Under the pieces are notes generated by a model, which was not told where the DNA came from, searched no databases, and saw only the letters and a program-made list of their open reading frames with translations. Shown here piece by piece: positions 8,569 to 16,378 of a stretch of DNA of 64,000 nt. The stretch spans positions 178,455-242,454 of the forward strand of contig NZ_WHOA01000089.1 of the NCBI RefSeq assembly GCF_013141715.1, read 5' to 3'. How positions within the stretch are numbered: position 1 is the stretch's first letter; each line of letters opens with the position of its first letter. A program made the translations under genes and the position numbers. The stretch comes from Paenibacillus phytorum (GTDB taxonomy: Bacteria; Bacillota; Bacilli; Paenibacillales; NBRC-103111).

Positions 8569-8641
8569 GAGTTTTCCGTTAGGAAAACTTGCATCATAAG
8601 CGTGTACTGAGTTTTGCTCAAGCAAAACTGCATCATAAGCA
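8569..8641. repeat. Two copies of the SD-linked hairpin repeat (accB-accC spacer)
   Basis: Copies at 8569-8602 and 8609-8641. The arms are AGTTTTCC/GGAAAACT in the first and AGTTTTGCT/AGCAAAACT in the second, each followed by TGCATCATAAGC. On the mRNA the first hairpin ends AAAACTC and runs directly into TTAGGAGG, the accC ribosome-binding site. Confidence 0.78.
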
Positions 8642-8657
8642 GAAGCTTACTAATCGC

Positions 8658-9155
8658 TTACTCTGGTCTAACTAAAAATAAAGGTTGTCCGTACTCAACA
8701 AGCTGACCGTTATCTACGAGCACTTCAACGATTTCACCTTTAATTTCAGCTTCGATTTCATTCATCAATTTCATAGCTTCCACAATACAGACAACGTTTT
8801 TGTCACCTACTTTGGAGCCAACACTTACGAAAGGAGCAGAGCCAGGAGAAGCAGATTGATAGAAGGTTCCTACCATCGGTGAAACTATCTTATGTAAAGA
8901 TGAGTCCTCTTGCTTAGCATGTCCATTAGTCGCAGGGATAGAAGCTTCGAGAGCGGCAGCAGGTGCTGTGTTAGCAATGTTTGCTTGACCGATCGGAGCA
9001 TACGTGTGTTGAACGGGGGCCGTTACATAGACAGACTCCGTTTTATTCGGCTTGCGAATAGAAAGGCGTGCACCTTCATTTTCGATTTCAAGCTCTTGTA
9101 AAGAGGATTGATCGACGAGTTTGATCAACTCTTTGATTTCACTCAATTTGAACAT
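8658..9155 (-). CDS. accB: Biotin carboxyl carrier protein of acetyl-CoA carboxylase
   Basis: Carrier subunit whose biotinylated lysine shuttles CO2 from AccC to the carboxyltransferase. The 165-residue protein has an N-terminal segment (MFKLSEIKELIKLVDQSSLQELEIENEG), an Ala/Pro/Thr linker (about 45-85), and a biotinyl domain with VEAMKLMNEIEAE near residues 125-137; the lysine in AMKLM is the biotin site. ATG 9155 follows AAGGAGTG. A TATAAT-like -10 element and a small terminator-like hairpin precede it (9190-9225), separating it from spoIIIAH. Confidence 0.96.
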   Translation of the reverse strand: MFKLSEIKELIKLVDQSSLQELEIENEGARLSIRKPNKTESVYVTAPVQHTYAPIGQANIANTAPAAALEASIPATNGHAKQEDSSLHKIVSPMVGTFYQSASPGSAPFVSVGSKVGDKNVVCIVEAMKLMNEIEAEIKGEIVEVLVDNGQLVEYGQPLFLVRPE

Positions 9156-9189
9156 TCATGTCACTCCTTCAAGGTTGGTGAACCAGTAA

Positions 9190-9225
9190 AAAATGCGGTT
9201 TCATAGCCGCAACGTATGTATTATA
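9190..9225 (-). promoter_or_regulatory. accB promoter -10 and terminator-like leader hairpin
   Basis: On the minus strand TATAAT occupies 9220-9225 with no strong -35 (TTCCAT at about 17 nt is the best candidate). About 10 nt downstream, TGCGG and CCGCA pair around an 8-nt loop, followed by ATTTTTT, ending about 35 nt before the accB start. This looks like a weak intrinsic terminator placed in the leader. Confidence 0.4.
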
Positions 9226-9240
9226 CCCATAAACGCAAGA

Positions 9241-9277
9241 AATGGAAAGAGTCCAGTTTGTCCGGACCCTTTCCATT
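9241..9277 (-). terminator. Terminator of the spoIIIA operon
   Basis: Fourteen-position stem AATGGAAAGAGTCC / GGACCCTTTCCATT with one A-C mismatch, located between the spoIIIAH stop and the accB promoter. The following T-run on the minus strand is short (TTTCTT). Confidence 0.65.
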
Positions 9278-9311
9278 GCCATCCTAGGCAGGCTAATCTC
9301 ACCTCTTTTTA

Positions 9312-10058
9312 CTAAGGACGAACATATTGAATCTTAATATTTTCCGGACCTGTACCAAGCTCTTTCATCACCATATCAACGATTGTTACACCTTGGCTTT
9401 TCTCCAATTTATCGCTTTGAACTGTCACTTTCCACTTGTTTCCATCTTGATTAATGATGGCTTGCGGGAAGTCTTTCATAAGCACATCTTGTAAATTTTC
9501 TACTTTTTCTTGAATATCTGTCAGTTTTGCTAAGTCATTTGTCGCTTTGGCTACAGTTTCAGGTGTCTTCTTAGAATCGATAATGATTTCCATTAAATCA
9601 GAGGATGTTTTGCTGAAGTAATCTCTTTGTTTCATTTGCTCATTCGTGAAATAATCGCTAGCTGATGTTGTTCTCGCTTGCTCTTCAACGATCTTCAGAA
9701 CTTGATCATCCGTTTTGGCTGTATTTGGTTTAGTCGCTTTGGAAGTATCTTGCGTCGTTGTTGTTTTAGCATCGGTTTTAACATCGGTTTTCGCGTCTGT
9801 TTTTGTTGAATTTTGCGGTGTAACAGCTTTTGTGTCGACTTTTACATCTCCACCAGTTGTCGCTTTCACATCTGTTTTCGCAGCATTCGCAGGGTCAACC
9901 TGACTCATATCAATCTTCACTTCTTGTGTTTTATTGATCGTTTCCGTTGTGGCTAAATCAAGCTTATTGACATCTTCTGTGAACAGATAATAGGCGGAAA
10001 GCACCACCATTAAACTAAGCATAGATACGAGCCAAATTGTTTGTCTTTTCGCATTCAT
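9312..10058 (-). CDS. spoIIIAH: Stage III sporulation protein AH
   Basis: Mother-cell component of the SpoIIIA-SpoIIQ channel; the ring domain binds forespore SpoIIQ in the intermembrane space. The 248-residue protein has one N-terminal membrane segment (about 8-27), a long Thr/Lys/Asp linker with repeated TDAKTDVKT-type units (about 60-115), then the conserved YscJ/FliF-like domain (RDYFSKTSSDLMEIIIDSK near 145 to the C-terminus). The low-complexity linker is longer than in B. subtilis SpoIIIAH (about 218 residues). ATG 10058 is preceded by GAGGAGG. Last gene of the operon. Confidence 0.93.
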   Translation of the reverse strand: MNAKRQTIWLVSMLSLMVVLSAYYLFTEDVNKLDLATTETINKTQEVKIDMSQVDPANAAKTDVKATTGGDVKVDTKAVTPQNSTKTDAKTDVKTDAKTTTTQDTSKATKPNTAKTDDQVLKIVEEQARTTSASDYFTNEQMKQRDYFSKTSSDLMEIIIDSKKTPETVAKATNDLAKLTDIQEKVENLQDVLMKDFPQAIINQDGNKWKVTVQSDKLEKSQGVTIVDMVMKELGTGPENIKIQYVRP

Positions 10059-10095
10059 TGAAATTCCTCCTCAATTTTGATTTACTATAATACAT

Positions 10096-10734
10096 TCATC
10101 CCCCTGTTTTGCGGGGTAAAATAGAGATCCTACTCGCTTGCACATCAAGTCCTCGCTCTACAGCTTCTGTAATCATTTTTTTCACTGTGAGATTCTCGGC
10201 GCCTTTAGCGACAACGATAACGCCTCTGATTTTCGGTTTAATGTATTTGAGCACAAGCGGCTTCTGGTCGCCGGAAACTTGATAGACAACCACTTCACCA
10301 CTCCGCGTTACCTGGGATATATTTCGTGTCGCCCCACCATTGTCGCGTTCTGTCGTCATTTGCTGATTGTCATTGTAATTTTTGTCGACTGTCATTTCTT
10401 CCGTCGACTCAATTGTAACGAGCACTTCAACATCGCCTACGCCAACAATTTTCTGCAAAATCTCCTTCAACTGTGTTTGATAGGCCGCTTCATAATCGTG
10501 AAAGGTAGAATTTTCTTTGGATGCACTGTTGAGAAATGTTTCTTTGCTGGGTTGCGGAGAGGCTCTGCCCGCATTGATGGGATCAACATCTTTTACAGTC
10601 ATAAATGCATTCATAATCATCAGCGCAGCTCCCAAGAGTCCAATCATAACGACCCACAAGAGAGTGTTCTTGCGTTTAGGTCCTCCCGGACCTCCGCCGA
10701 ATTTGTGCTCCATCCATTGCAGCAATGTTCCCAT
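10096..10734 (-). CDS. spoIIIAG: Stage III sporulation protein AG
   Basis: Forms a large oligomeric ring in the forespore-mother cell channel. I choose ATG 10734 (MGTLLQWMEHKFGGGPGG): GAGGTG lies 6-7 nt upstream and the start follows the spoIIIAF stop by 4 nt. This gives 212 residues. One membrane segment (about 24-42), then a ring-building domain with QLKEILQKIVGVGDVEVLVTIEST and the C-terminal half of the motif (KIRGVIVVAKGAENLTVKKMITEAVERGL). Confidence 0.92.
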   Translation of the reverse strand: MGTLLQWMEHKFGGGPGGPKRKNTLLWVVMIGLLGAALMIMNAFMTVKDVDPINAGRASPQPSKETFLNSASKENSTFHDYEAAYQTQLKEILQKIVGVGDVEVLVTIESTEEMTVDKNYNDNQQMTTERDNGGATRNISQVTRSGEVVVYQVSGDQKPLVLKYIKPKIRGVIVVAKGAENLTVKKMITEAVERGLDVQASRISILPRKTGG

Positions 10735-10738
10735 CGAT

Positions 10739-11488
10739 TCACCTCGCAATCCTTCCATTCCATTGTTTCAATTGGATATCAATCTGTGCAGGCTCCACGA
10801 TCCAATCACGCACGATTTTTTGCTTGAGATGGTCAACCTCTTGCTCCATTCGTGACGATAACTTAGGCAGAGCAGCTGCTTCTTTGTCACTTGGGTTACT
10901 TCCCTGCAGCTTCGTGGTTAGTTCGATCCGTATCGGATCCATTGGCTTGACCGGCTCCATGACAGCTATGCTTTTGGAGGCTGACGTTGATTTTACCTGT
11001 TTCGTCGATTCTATATCATCAAGGGTTACCCTGACTTTCGTTATAGCAGGTTTCCCGTTATTGTCGATTTGCGCCAGCACCTGAACGTCTTGGATGATCA
11101 GCTCTGTTTGCTTCTGTAAATCCTCTTTCATCAGCTCAGCCAGCTGTGTCTGAATCATTTGCTGTGATTGTTTTTGTCCTGCTTCTTGAAGTTTTTGGGC
11201 ATCCTTCGTAATCACATCGAGCGATTTCATATATGGACTTCCACCGCCGCTGCTCGCAAGCATTGTTTTCTCGTTTTGCCGCTGCTCCGCTTGACCGATC
11301 AATTGATCGATGTCCCAATCCTTCTGAAACAATTGAAGTACCGGAGACAACAGTGTAAGTAATATGAATAAACTCATAACCGTTTTGACATATCGCTGCA
11401 TGGTATTACTGGGAAGTAGTAGATCAACAAATGTTGCCAACATAATGACCATAATGACGCTTTTTAACCATCCCGCTAACCAATCCAT
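10739..11488 (-). CDS. spoIIIAF: Stage III sporulation protein AF
   Basis: Mother-cell membrane protein of the SpoIIIA complex. The 249-residue product has two N-terminal membrane helices (about 8-25 and 33-52), the latter including VKTVMSLFILLTLLSPVL typical of the family, then a soluble region with a charged coiled-coil (about 95-125) and a ring-building-like domain (LIIQDVQVLAQIDNNGKPAITKVRVTL). ATG 11488 follows GGAGG. It lies between spoIIIAE and spoIIIAG; longer than the B. subtilis protein (about 206). Confidence 0.9.
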   Translation of the reverse strand: MDWLAGWLKSVIMVIMLATFVDLLLPSNTMQRYVKTVMSLFILLTLLSPVLQLFQKDWDIDQLIGQAEQRQNEKTMLASSGGGSPYMKSLDVITKDAQKLQEAGQKQSQQMIQTQLAELMKEDLQKQTELIIQDVQVLAQIDNNGKPAITKVRVTLDDIESTKQVKSTSASKSIAVMEPVKPMDPIRIELTTKLQGSNPSDKEAAALPKLSSRMEQEVDHLKQKIVRDWIVEPAQIDIQLKQWNGRIAR

Positions 11489-11500
11489 AGCTGCCTCCTT

Positions 11501-12709
11501 TCACCGCATCATCACGGAGACATTACTGATCGTAATCATGATCGTTAGAGCTAAAAAGAACATTAGGCTGACGGCTGCCAGTGCCGCAAACACATAAATT
11601 AAGCTCTTACCTATCGTTTGTAAGCAAGCGATAATCGGACTATCTCCTAAGGGCTGCATGATCGCTGCGGATAAGTTATAGATGAAAGCTAACGTTAAAA
11701 TTTTGATAGCCGGAAACGCACACAACAAGATTAGAATGACAACCCCAACGAGTCCAATTGCATTTTTCACAAGCAGCGATGCCCCAATCACTGTCTCAGT
11801 TGCATCCGAGAATAAGCGGCCCACAACGGGGACAAAGTTTCCGGTAATGTACTTTGCCGTTCGAATCGCAACACCATCTCTAACCGCTCCCGCAGTCCCT
11901 TGAATCGATATAACGCCGAGGAAAACAGTGACGAATACTCCCAGCATACTTAAACTTATTGTGCGAAGCAGGTTCGCTAGCTGGGTGACTTTGTATTTCT
12001 CACTTAGGGAGCTTACGATGTGCAGGACAGCTGAAAAGAACAACAAAGGGAATATAAACACATATATCGCAGTACCAACTGAATGGATCATAAACACAAT
12101 CAGAGGATGTAAAATCGCCACAGAAGTGACATTTCCCATGGATGCCAAAAGAGTTAAGAGCAAAGGAACAATGGCAATCATGAATTGAATCATGGAAGAA
12201 ATAGCCGTTTTGGCGTAACCGATAGCTACGCTGAAGCTGTTGATAGCTATAATGATCAGAACCATATAGGTAATTGAATAACCTAGCTTGCTGACCGTGT
12301 TCCTTTCAAAGGAGCTTTGCAGCGTTTCGAGAATCATACTGAAGATCGTCAGAATAACGATAGAAGCAAGCAGCTTTCCATTAATGATGATTTCGTGGAA
12401 CACATAGCTTAGCAACCCTTTGAAAATGCTCTTCATGCTAATGCCTTTGGTCCCAAGCAGCAATTCCATGAAGGTTGGCGTCTTACTTTCAGGGAAGTAA
12501 CCGCCGTAATCCTTCATGAGCTTATCCCAATATTGCTCAACAGGTTCCGTGTTCAGATGGTTGGCCTGCTCCTTGATAATGATATCCGTAGGCGATTCAG
12601 CGGCCATATTTCCCGTCAATCCAAGCCATAAGCCCATTGTCATTATGAATAAAATGATCCAGCGGTTGTTCAGCTTCTGGTACGAATAAATTAGATTCAT
12701 ATAGGTCAC
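11501..12709 (-). CDS. spoIIIAE: Stage III sporulation protein AE
   Basis: Polytopic membrane protein of the SpoIIIA complex. The 402-residue length fits the family. There is an N-terminal signal-like segment (about 15-35), a soluble part with YWDKLMKDYGGYFPE, and multiple membrane segments from about residue 100 onward. ISIQGTAGAVRDGVAIRTAKYITGNFVPVVGRLFSDA near 250-290 is a conserved stretch. ATG 12709 has GAGGAG upstream. Located between spoIIIAD and spoIIIAF. Confidence 0.93.
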   Translation of the reverse strand: MTYMNLIYSYQKLNNRWIILFIMTMGLWLGLTGNMAAESPTDIIIKEQANHLNTEPVEQYWDKLMKDYGGYFPESKTPTFMELLLGTKGISMKSIFKGLLSYVFHEIIINGKLLASIVILTIFSMILETLQSSFERNTVSKLGYSITYMVLIIIAINSFSVAIGYAKTAISSMIQFMIAIVPLLLTLLASMGNVTSVAILHPLIVFMIHSVGTAIYVFIFPLLFFSAVLHIVSSLSEKYKVTQLANLLRTISLSMLGVFVTVFLGVISIQGTAGAVRDGVAIRTAKYITGNFVPVVGRLFSDATETVIGASLLVKNAIGLVGVVILILLCAFPAIKILTLAFIYNLSAAIMQPLGDSPIIACLQTIGKSLIYVFAALAAVSLMFFLALTIMITISNVSVMMR

Positions 12710-12724
12710 TCCTCATGGATCATC

Positions 12725-13114
12725 CTAAGCAGGGAGCAGTTTAACAACGGTCTCTATGATGACGGTTATGATCGGAATAGCCATTACCATAATGAGCACT
12801 TTCCCGGAAAGCTCGATCTTGGAGGCAATGGATTCTTGACCGGCATCTCGCACGATTTGAGCACCGAATTCAGCGATGTAAGCAACACCAATGATTTTCA
12901 GAATCGTTTTGAGAAAAACCATATTGATGCTTGACTTTTGAGCTAAATCCTCGAGCACCTGGATGACAGAGGAAATTTTACCAATCAGGAACAAGAAAAT
13001 CATGATGCCCGTAAATGCTGCCAGCAAGAAGGCGAACATTGGCTTCTGCTCTTTGATGATGAGCGTTAATATCGTAACGATGAGTCCTAAACCTACGATC
13101 TGGATGATTTCCAT
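12725..13114 (-). CDS. spoIIIAD: Stage III sporulation protein AD
   Basis: Small membrane protein of the SpoIIIA channel. I choose ATG 13114 (MEIIQIVGLGLIVTIL) because GAGGTG lies just upstream and the product (129 residues) matches the family length; longer readings overlap spoIIIAC. It has about four hydrophobic segments, with SSINMVFLKTILKIIGVAYIAEFGAQIVRDAG as the conserved core (about 62-93). It begins 10 nt after the spoIIIAC stop. Confidence 0.93.
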   Translation of the reverse strand: MEIIQIVGLGLIVTILTLIIKEQKPMFAFLLAAFTGIMIFLFLIGKISSVIQVLEDLAQKSSINMVFLKTILKIIGVAYIAEFGAQIVRDAGQESIASKIELSGKVLIMVMAIPIITVIIETVVKLLPA

Positions 13115-13124
13115 CAGGCCCACC

Positions 13125-13328
13125 TCATTGGAATAGGAAGATCGTTTTGATTTCTTTAAATAAATGATCGAGCATACTGACGACCATAAAGAGCACGACC
13201 ACGAAGCCAATGACCGTGACCCAGTGTGCCATATCCTCTTTGCCCATCTGCTTGAGCACCGAATGGATCATCGCGATGATGATGCCGATGCCGGCGATCT
13301 GGAAAATGGCATTCACATCTACGTTCAT
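13125..13328 (-). CDS. spoIIIAC: Stage III sporulation protein AC
   Basis: A 67-residue protein with two membrane helices; sequence MNVDVNAIFQIAGIGIIIAM and HWVTVIGFVVVLFMV closely resembles B. subtilis SpoIIIAC (about 68 residues). ATG 13328 has GAGG 8 nt upstream; an in-frame GTG at 13337 is possible but poorly spaced. Too short for function assignment alone, but order and sequence are characteristic. Confidence 0.93.
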   Translation of the reverse strand: MNVDVNAIFQIAGIGIIIAMIHSVLKQMGKEDMAHWVTVIGFVVVLFMVVSMLDHLFKEIKTIFLFQ

Positions 13329-13390
13329 TCCAGGCACCTCACTCTGTTGACAAGGAACTCACTTGTACGGCCAAGTATCCCTTGCTACCC

Positions 13391-13909
13391 TTAATACATC
13401 AATATCACGATCAATGCTCCGATTAAGACACCGAGGCTTTTCCACATTTTCTCGTAGCGCCTCTGCTCTTCCCTAGACTCGGTTTCTTCCGTTTGAAGTT
13501 GGCTAATAGCAAGCCGTAAATGTTTGATTTGATCACTTCGATCTGTGAGTCCGAGAACGGCTCCGAGCTGCAGCACCACTTCTTGTTCCGCTTGCTTCAT
13601 CGAAGTTCTTGTCCAAACATCATTGACACTCCATTGCCAAATCTCACGGGTAGATTTTCCGTCACTCTTCAATAAACGCTCTGAAGTTATTCGAAATAAG
13701 GAAGAAAGCGGTTCTGCGACCTGCTTGCTGAGTGAGGCGAATGCTTCAGGCAGCGGTGTGAGTGCGTACATGATTTCCGTCTCCATTCTCCCTAACGCAC
13801 TGATAAGGCCACGGATTTGCTTGGGACGCCTTATATAGTGAGCAGCCTTTAGGAAACCAAATAATGTAGCAGCACCGATAATAAGAACCCCTCCGACAAA
13901 TTTCATCAT
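13391..13909 (-). CDS. spoIIIAB: Stage III sporulation protein AB
   Basis: A 172-residue protein of the SpoIIIA complex with an N-terminal membrane helix (about 4-19), the family pattern RRPKQIRGLISALGRMETEIMYALTPLPEAF (about 28-58), a soluble helical core, and a C-terminal membrane helix (SLGVLIGALIVILMY). The domain resembles GspF-type secretion proteins. Starts 6 nt after the spoIIIAA stop. Confidence 0.93.
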   Translation of the reverse strand: MMKFVGGVLIIGAATLFGFLKAAHYIRRPKQIRGLISALGRMETEIMYALTPLPEAFASLSKQVAEPLSSLFRITSERLLKSDGKSTREIWQWSVNDVWTRTSMKQAEQEVVLQLGAVLGLTDRSDQIKHLRLAISQLQTEETESREEQRRYEKMWKSLGVLIGALIVILMY

Positions 13910-13915
13910 CTAACA

Positions 13916-14899
13916 TCATCCTTTACGCACAGGATAGAGTTCCAAGGGCTTGCCCTGACAATCCAAGACGCGGTGCGTTGCCAGAGCACCTTTTCTTCTA
14001 TGCAGGATGACATACCTTGTGAATATACCCTCATCCAACAGCTGCTTCAGAACCGGCCTCCTGCGTACATCCTCATAATCAGCACCATGCGCAGTGGCTA
14101 CGACACGAATCCCGGTGTGAACAGCCTCATGGATGGCGATTGCATCTTCTGGACGCCCAATCTCATCCACAATCAGGACATCCGGTGATAACGACCGAAT
14201 CATCATCATCATGCCTTCCGCCTTAGGGCAACCATCCATTACGTCAGTTCGTGGCCCCAGATCGAATCTAGGCACCCCTTTGACACAAGCAGCCAGTTCT
14301 GATCGTTCATCCACGACTCCCACTTTCTTACCAGCCGTCGATACGTTATCCCCCCCCCATTCTCCCCGGCTAATCAATCTAGCTAGATCGCGTATGAGCG
14401 TTGTTTTCCCGTGCTGCGGAGGTGAAATGATGAGCGTATGATGGATGCTTCTCAGCAAAGGATCGAATAGCTGTGGTAACACCTCTTGGCCGACACCTTT
14501 GATCTCGCGGGCAATCCTTATGTTGAAAGAACTCACATCACGTATTTGCTTGACATGTCCTTGATCCAAAACGGTTCGCCCTGCTAGTCCTACTCGATGA
14601 CCTCCAGCAATCGTGATATAGCCTCTACGCAGCTCTTCTTCGAAGGTATACAAGGAATGATTCGTGAGCATCTCTAGCAGCGTAAGACAATCCTGCCGTG
14701 TTGGCTTGTATGCCTTCGTTTCCTGAGTCACCATCTCCCCCCGTTCACCCACAAAGGTATAACGATCACCCCAACTAATCTCAAGGGGCCGTGACTCTCT
14801 CACCCTTATTTCTTCAACACTAGTTTGTACGTCCGGCGGCAGTCCTGCTAATAGAAACCGGAAAGTTTGAGGCAGTAAGTGCACAATCGAATCGAGCAT
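13916..14899 (-). CDS. spoIIIAA: Stage III sporulation protein AA, secretion-type ATPase
   Basis: AAA+/GspE-like ATPase of the SpoIIIA complex, on the mother-cell side. Start taken as ATG 14899 (MLDSIVHLLPQTF), with GGAGGG about 10 nt upstream; an in-frame TTG at 14917 is the alternative. 327 residues. Walker A is unusual, ISPPQHGKTTLIRDLARL (near 160-175); Walker B-type VLIVDEIGR lies near 245, with VVATAHG after it. The family patterns FEEELRRGYITIAGGHRVGLAGR and FNIRIAREIKG are near 85-130. First gene of the operon. Confidence 0.95.
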   Translation of the reverse strand: MLDSIVHLLPQTFRFLLAGLPPDVQTSVEEIRVRESRPLEISWGDRYTFVGERGEMVTQETKAYKPTRQDCLTLLEMLTNHSLYTFEEELRRGYITIAGGHRVGLAGRTVLDQGHVKQIRDVSSFNIRIAREIKGVGQEVLPQLFDPLLRSIHHTLIISPPQHGKTTLIRDLARLISRGEWGGDNVSTAGKKVGVVDERSELAACVKGVPRFDLGPRTDVMDGCPKAEGMMMMIRSLSPDVLIVDEIGRPEDAIAIHEAVHTGIRVVATAHGADYEDVRRRPVLKQLLDEGIFTRYVILHRRKGALATHRVLDCQGKPLELYPVRKG

Positions 14900-14937
14900 A
14901 GGGAGACATCCCTCCAAGTTGTCCAGTCTTCTATACT

Positions 14938-14968
14938 CATTTCTATGCTTAATAGAAAGAAATATGAC
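14938..14968 (-). promoter_or_regulatory. Candidate sigma-E promoter for spoIIIA
   Basis: Minus-strand GTCATATT (14961-14968) and CATAGAAAT (14939-14947) are separated by 13 nt, resembling the sigma-E -35 (KMATATT) and -10 (CATACAMT) pattern. It lies about 40 nt before spoIIIAA, where B. subtilis also has sigma-E control. Assignment is by pattern and context. Confidence 0.45.
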
Positions 14969-14971
14969 CGA

Positions 14972-15235
14972 TTACTTTTTTAAAATACCAATAAAGAGAC
15001 AACTTACTCCCGCAATCACCCAGAGCATTTTGCCATATGATAGTTTCTCTGCTATTCCTACTAATCCAATCGTCGTTGTTGCTAGAAGTACTAGAGGACC
15101 TACTAGAGCCAACCCTGAGTTCACCAGCAGCGCTTTCTCCACCGTCGCCAGCCTCAGCATCACAATGGCTGCGATAATCTCAATGCTCCCTGACATCATC
15201 CTCAGCGATGCCATCGTTAGGACAATTTTGTTCAT
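14972..15235 (-). CDS. yqhV: YqhV family membrane protein (DUF2619)
   Basis: An 87-residue protein with three hydrophobic segments (about 15-32, 37-57, 68-84). VLTMASLRMMSGSIEIIAAIVML and NSGLALVGPLVLLATTTIGL match B. subtilis YqhV, which lies between efp and spoIIIAA. Its function is unknown; sigma-E-dependent expression in B. subtilis suggests a sporulation role. ATG 15235 follows GAGGAG. The sigma-E-like promoter of spoIIIA lies just at its 3' end. Confidence 0.85.
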   Translation of the reverse strand: MNKIVLTMASLRMMSGSIEIIAAIVMLRLATVEKALLVNSGLALVGPLVLLATTTIGLVGIAEKLSYGKMLWVIAGVSCLFIGILKK

Positions 15236-15571
15236 TTCTTTCTACTCCTCCTCGTAAAAATGTTTGAGCTTTATGTGTCGTCGAATATTTAGCGGAGCGG
15301 ATTAATAAAAGGCCGGAAGAGCGACTTTTGTAAAGCTGTTCCTACCAACTCAATTCAATAAAAGGAACAGCTTTACAATGGAGTCCTGGAGGTTTTTATA
15401 AATTCGCGGAGCGACCGTTTATTCGACAGAACGCAAAGGATAGGGTCAAAGCTTTTTACCCTACCTTATGCAAGCTCGTCTGATTTTAGGCATGCTGGGC
15501 ACCACCATTTGTGAAGATGCATATGCTGAACACAGAATTGAACCTTCAAAGGACAGTGAGGAGAATAACAG
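15236..15571. other. Intergenic region with 16-bp stem hairpin between divergent yqhV and comA
   Basis: No gene is seen in these 336 bases. Arms at 15328-15343 and 15363-15378 are perfectly complementary over 16 bp (core GTAAAGCTGTTCC / GGAACAGCTTTAC) around a 19-nt loop. GCGGAGCG occurs twice, near 15292 and 15403, flanking the hairpin in similar AT-rich contexts. No T-run follows either arm, so it is not a standard terminator; a mobile palindromic unit is one possibility. No convincing promoter for comA was found. Confidence 0.6.
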
Positions 15572-16375
15572 ATGGAAGTGACCTCTCATTTGAAATGGAA
15601 CCCCGTTCTAGCCGACCCCACAGGACAAAGGCAGGCTAAACCAAGAACGCTGGGGAAAACGATGGTGATGGATAAAGGATTAGGCTTGAACGCTTTTCAA
15701 GATCTGCTCAGCACGTCTAGCAGCCATCTGGATATGATCAAAATTGGCTTCGGTACCTCGCCGCTTTATCCGCTAAACGTACTTAAAAGTAAGATTAACT
15801 CAGCAAAAGAAAACGGCATCTGCATTTACCCGGGTGGTACCTTTCTGGAGGTCGCCATCAGACAGAATGCAGTAAGCTCTTTTTTTGACATGCTTATTGC
15901 ACTTGGTTTTAACGGCGTTGAAATTTCCGACGGGACGATTGAGATGGAGCGCAGACTCAGGAATGAGCTTATTGCCAGAGGATTGGAAGAGGGTTTCGAG
16001 GTCATTACCGAATATGGTAAGAAAGGCTGGGGATCCTCCATTGAATTGGAGGAATTAATTGAGACAGTCTTAATCGACACGGAACTCGGGGCAAAATTGG
16101 TTACCATAGAAGCTCGAGAATCGGGCATGGGCGTTGGGATTTTTGATAATAACGGAAAATGTAAGGACGACGAACTGCAAAGAGTACTTTCCGCAATTCC
16201 TGGGCAGCAGCTCTTATGGGAAGCACCGCTCAAAAGTCAGCAGGTGCATTTAATAAGCATGCTAGGCCCAGACATCCACTTGGGTAATATTTCACCGGAT
16301 GAGTTGATGGCGTTGGAAGCGTTACGGAGAGGACTCCGTTCCGATACGTTGTCTTTGGGTACCAGAAAGGATTAA
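15572..16375 (+). CDS. comA: Phosphosulfolactate synthase
   Basis: TIM-barrel enzyme adding sulfite to phosphoenolpyruvate to give (R)-phosphosulfolactate, a step toward coenzyme M in archaea and toward 3-sulfolactate in Bacillus spores. The 267-residue length is normal. MVMDKGLGLNAFQDLL (about 31-46), MIKIGFGTSPLYP (about 57-70), YPGGTFLEVA and FNGVEISDGTIEM (about 115-128) match B. subtilis YitD and ComA. ATG 15572 has GAGGAG 8 nt upstream. It ends 3 nt before comB. Sulfolactate is known as a major spore metabolite in B. subtilis. Confidence 0.92.
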   Translation: MEVTSHLKWNPVLADPTGQRQAKPRTLGKTMVMDKGLGLNAFQDLLSTSSSHLDMIKIGFGTSPLYPLNVLKSKINSAKENGICIYPGGTFLEVAIRQNAVSSFFDMLIALGFNGVEISDGTIEMERRLRNELIARGLEEGFEVITEYGKKGWGSSIELEELIETVLIDTELGAKLVTIEARESGMGVGIFDNNGKCKDDELQRVLSAIPGQQLLWEAPLKSQQVHLISMLGPDIHLGNISPDELMALEALRRGLRSDTLSLGTRKD

Positions 16376-16378
16376 AAG

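Noticed and set aside
8554..8625. N-terminal extension of accC
   Set aside because: It would translate through the hairpin repeats and the AGGAGG site; biotin carboxylases start at the [17 protein letters not shown] sequence.
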